NCBI RefSeq assembly: GCF_009792295.1
Contig: NZ_CP039934.1
Coordinates: 3,182,501-3,246,500 of the forward strand
Source: Myroides fluvii
GTDB taxonomy: Bacteria; Bacteroidota; Bacteroidia; Flavobacteriales; Flavobacteriaceae
DNA length: 64,000 nt
Direction: 5' to 3'
Of the stretch, positions 63,668-64,000 are shown in pieces. Each line of letters begins with the position of its first letter. Within the stretch, counting starts at the first letter, position 1. The position numbers were made by a program, and so were the translations under genes. Below the pieces are notes generated by a model. The model did no database searches and had not been told where the DNA came from. It saw nothing but the letters and a program-made list of their open reading frames with translations.

Positions 63668-64000
63668 ATGTTACAAAATATACCCTATAAGAAGATTGGT
63701 GAATTACTTAAAAAATCAGTGATTGACTTTTTGGATGATAGAGCAACAAAATTTAGTGCCGCCTTGTCGTATTATACGATTTTTGCACTGCCTCCTTTAA
63801 TTATTTTGATTATTTCAGCTTCTGGATTCTTCCTAGAAGAAAAAGATGTTTCGGCTTTCTTTTATCAGCAAATTGGAGATTTAGTTGGGCCGAATACAGC
63901 GAAAGAGGTGGAGGGAGCAATGAATAATGTAACGGTTAATCGCTCGGGGGTTTTGCCAACGATTATTGGAATCGTGATGCTGCTTTTTACAGCTTCTAGT
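63668..64000 (+). CDS. YihY/BrkB family membrane protein, N-terminal part
   Basis: The first 111 codons of a gene that runs past the end of the window. The opening DFLDDRATKFSAALSYYTIFALPPLIILIISASGFFL matches the YihY/virulence factor BrkB family (former UPF0761), which has about six membrane helices. The function of the family is not firmly established. It is cut only by the window edge. Confidence 0.9.
   Translation, partial: MLQNIPYKKIGELLKKSVIDFLDDRATKFSAALSYYTIFALPPLIILIISASGFFLEEKDVSAFFYQQIGDLVGPNTAKEVEGAMNNVTVNRSGVLPTIIGIVMLLFTASS

Overview
The window looks like a chromosomal segment of a Bacteroidota bacterium, most likely a member of the Flavobacteriaceae. The genus is not provable from the sequence; Myroides or a close relative is my guess. 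Four things point there: low-GC DNA; promoters of the Bacteroidota type, with a -7 box TAnnTTTG in front of many genes and hardly any Shine-Dalgarno sequences; a very large surface protein ending in a type IX secretion (T9SS) type A sorting domain; and clade-typical genes such as a CusA-TolC fusion, DUF3810, DUF6660, and pyrG followed by yidC.

Layout. 1-6436: the 3' end of guaA, a LysM/periplasmic-binding-fold protein, OsmC, a small DUF3820 protein, a type II NADH dehydrogenase, a DUF3810 membrane protein and a thioredoxin-fold 2Fe-2S ferredoxin. 6437-9155: accessory-looking DNA with a Tam-like methyltransferase, a remnant of an Rhs core, a REP-like hairpin, a second inverted repeat and two unknown small proteins. 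9156-16133: an MFS pump divergent from an AraC regulator, then an EmrAB-type TolC/HlyD/MFS efflux operon and a four-helix-bundle protein. 16326-18650: a TauE/SafE exporter, an AAA ATPase broken by a frameshift, and about 1 kb of non-coding DNA with 90-bp repeats, heptamer repeats and hairpins. 18684-24617: a heavy-metal efflux operon (DUF6660, CusA-TolC fusion, CusB-like adaptor).

24807-32719 is the most interesting block. It is a tight five-gene operon: SWIM zinc-finger protein, helical-repeat protein, MoxR-type AAA+ ATPase, a DUF5682-like protein whose N-terminal region carries the two GxxH motifs and the Glu seen in TIKI/TraB-type metalloproteases, and a VWA/MIDAS protein. It reads as a poorly characterised ATPase-VWA chaperone or protease-like machine.

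32914-50919: housekeeping and surface genes. These are an LTA-synthase-like sulfatase-fold transferase, pyrG, yidC, a 2174-residue T9SS MBG-repeat protein with an outer membrane barrel partner, mnmA, a nitronate monooxygenase-like flavoprotein and acs. 50920-51774 is a long gene-free stretch with an orphan terminator and a possible small RNA. 51775-64000: an AraC regulator, a DMP19-like protein, an SGNH hydrolase/NAGPA-like lipoprotein pair, proline dehydrogenase, aroB, a polyamine pair (arginine decarboxylase with a long leader, then a deoxyhypusine synthase homologue), a small acidic protein, a GNAT acetyltransferase, ychF, a TIGR02117 protein and the 5' part of a YihY/BrkB gene.

I saw no rRNA, tRNA, CRISPR array or intact insertion sequence. 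All calls come from reading the sequence and recalled family knowledge; no searches were run.
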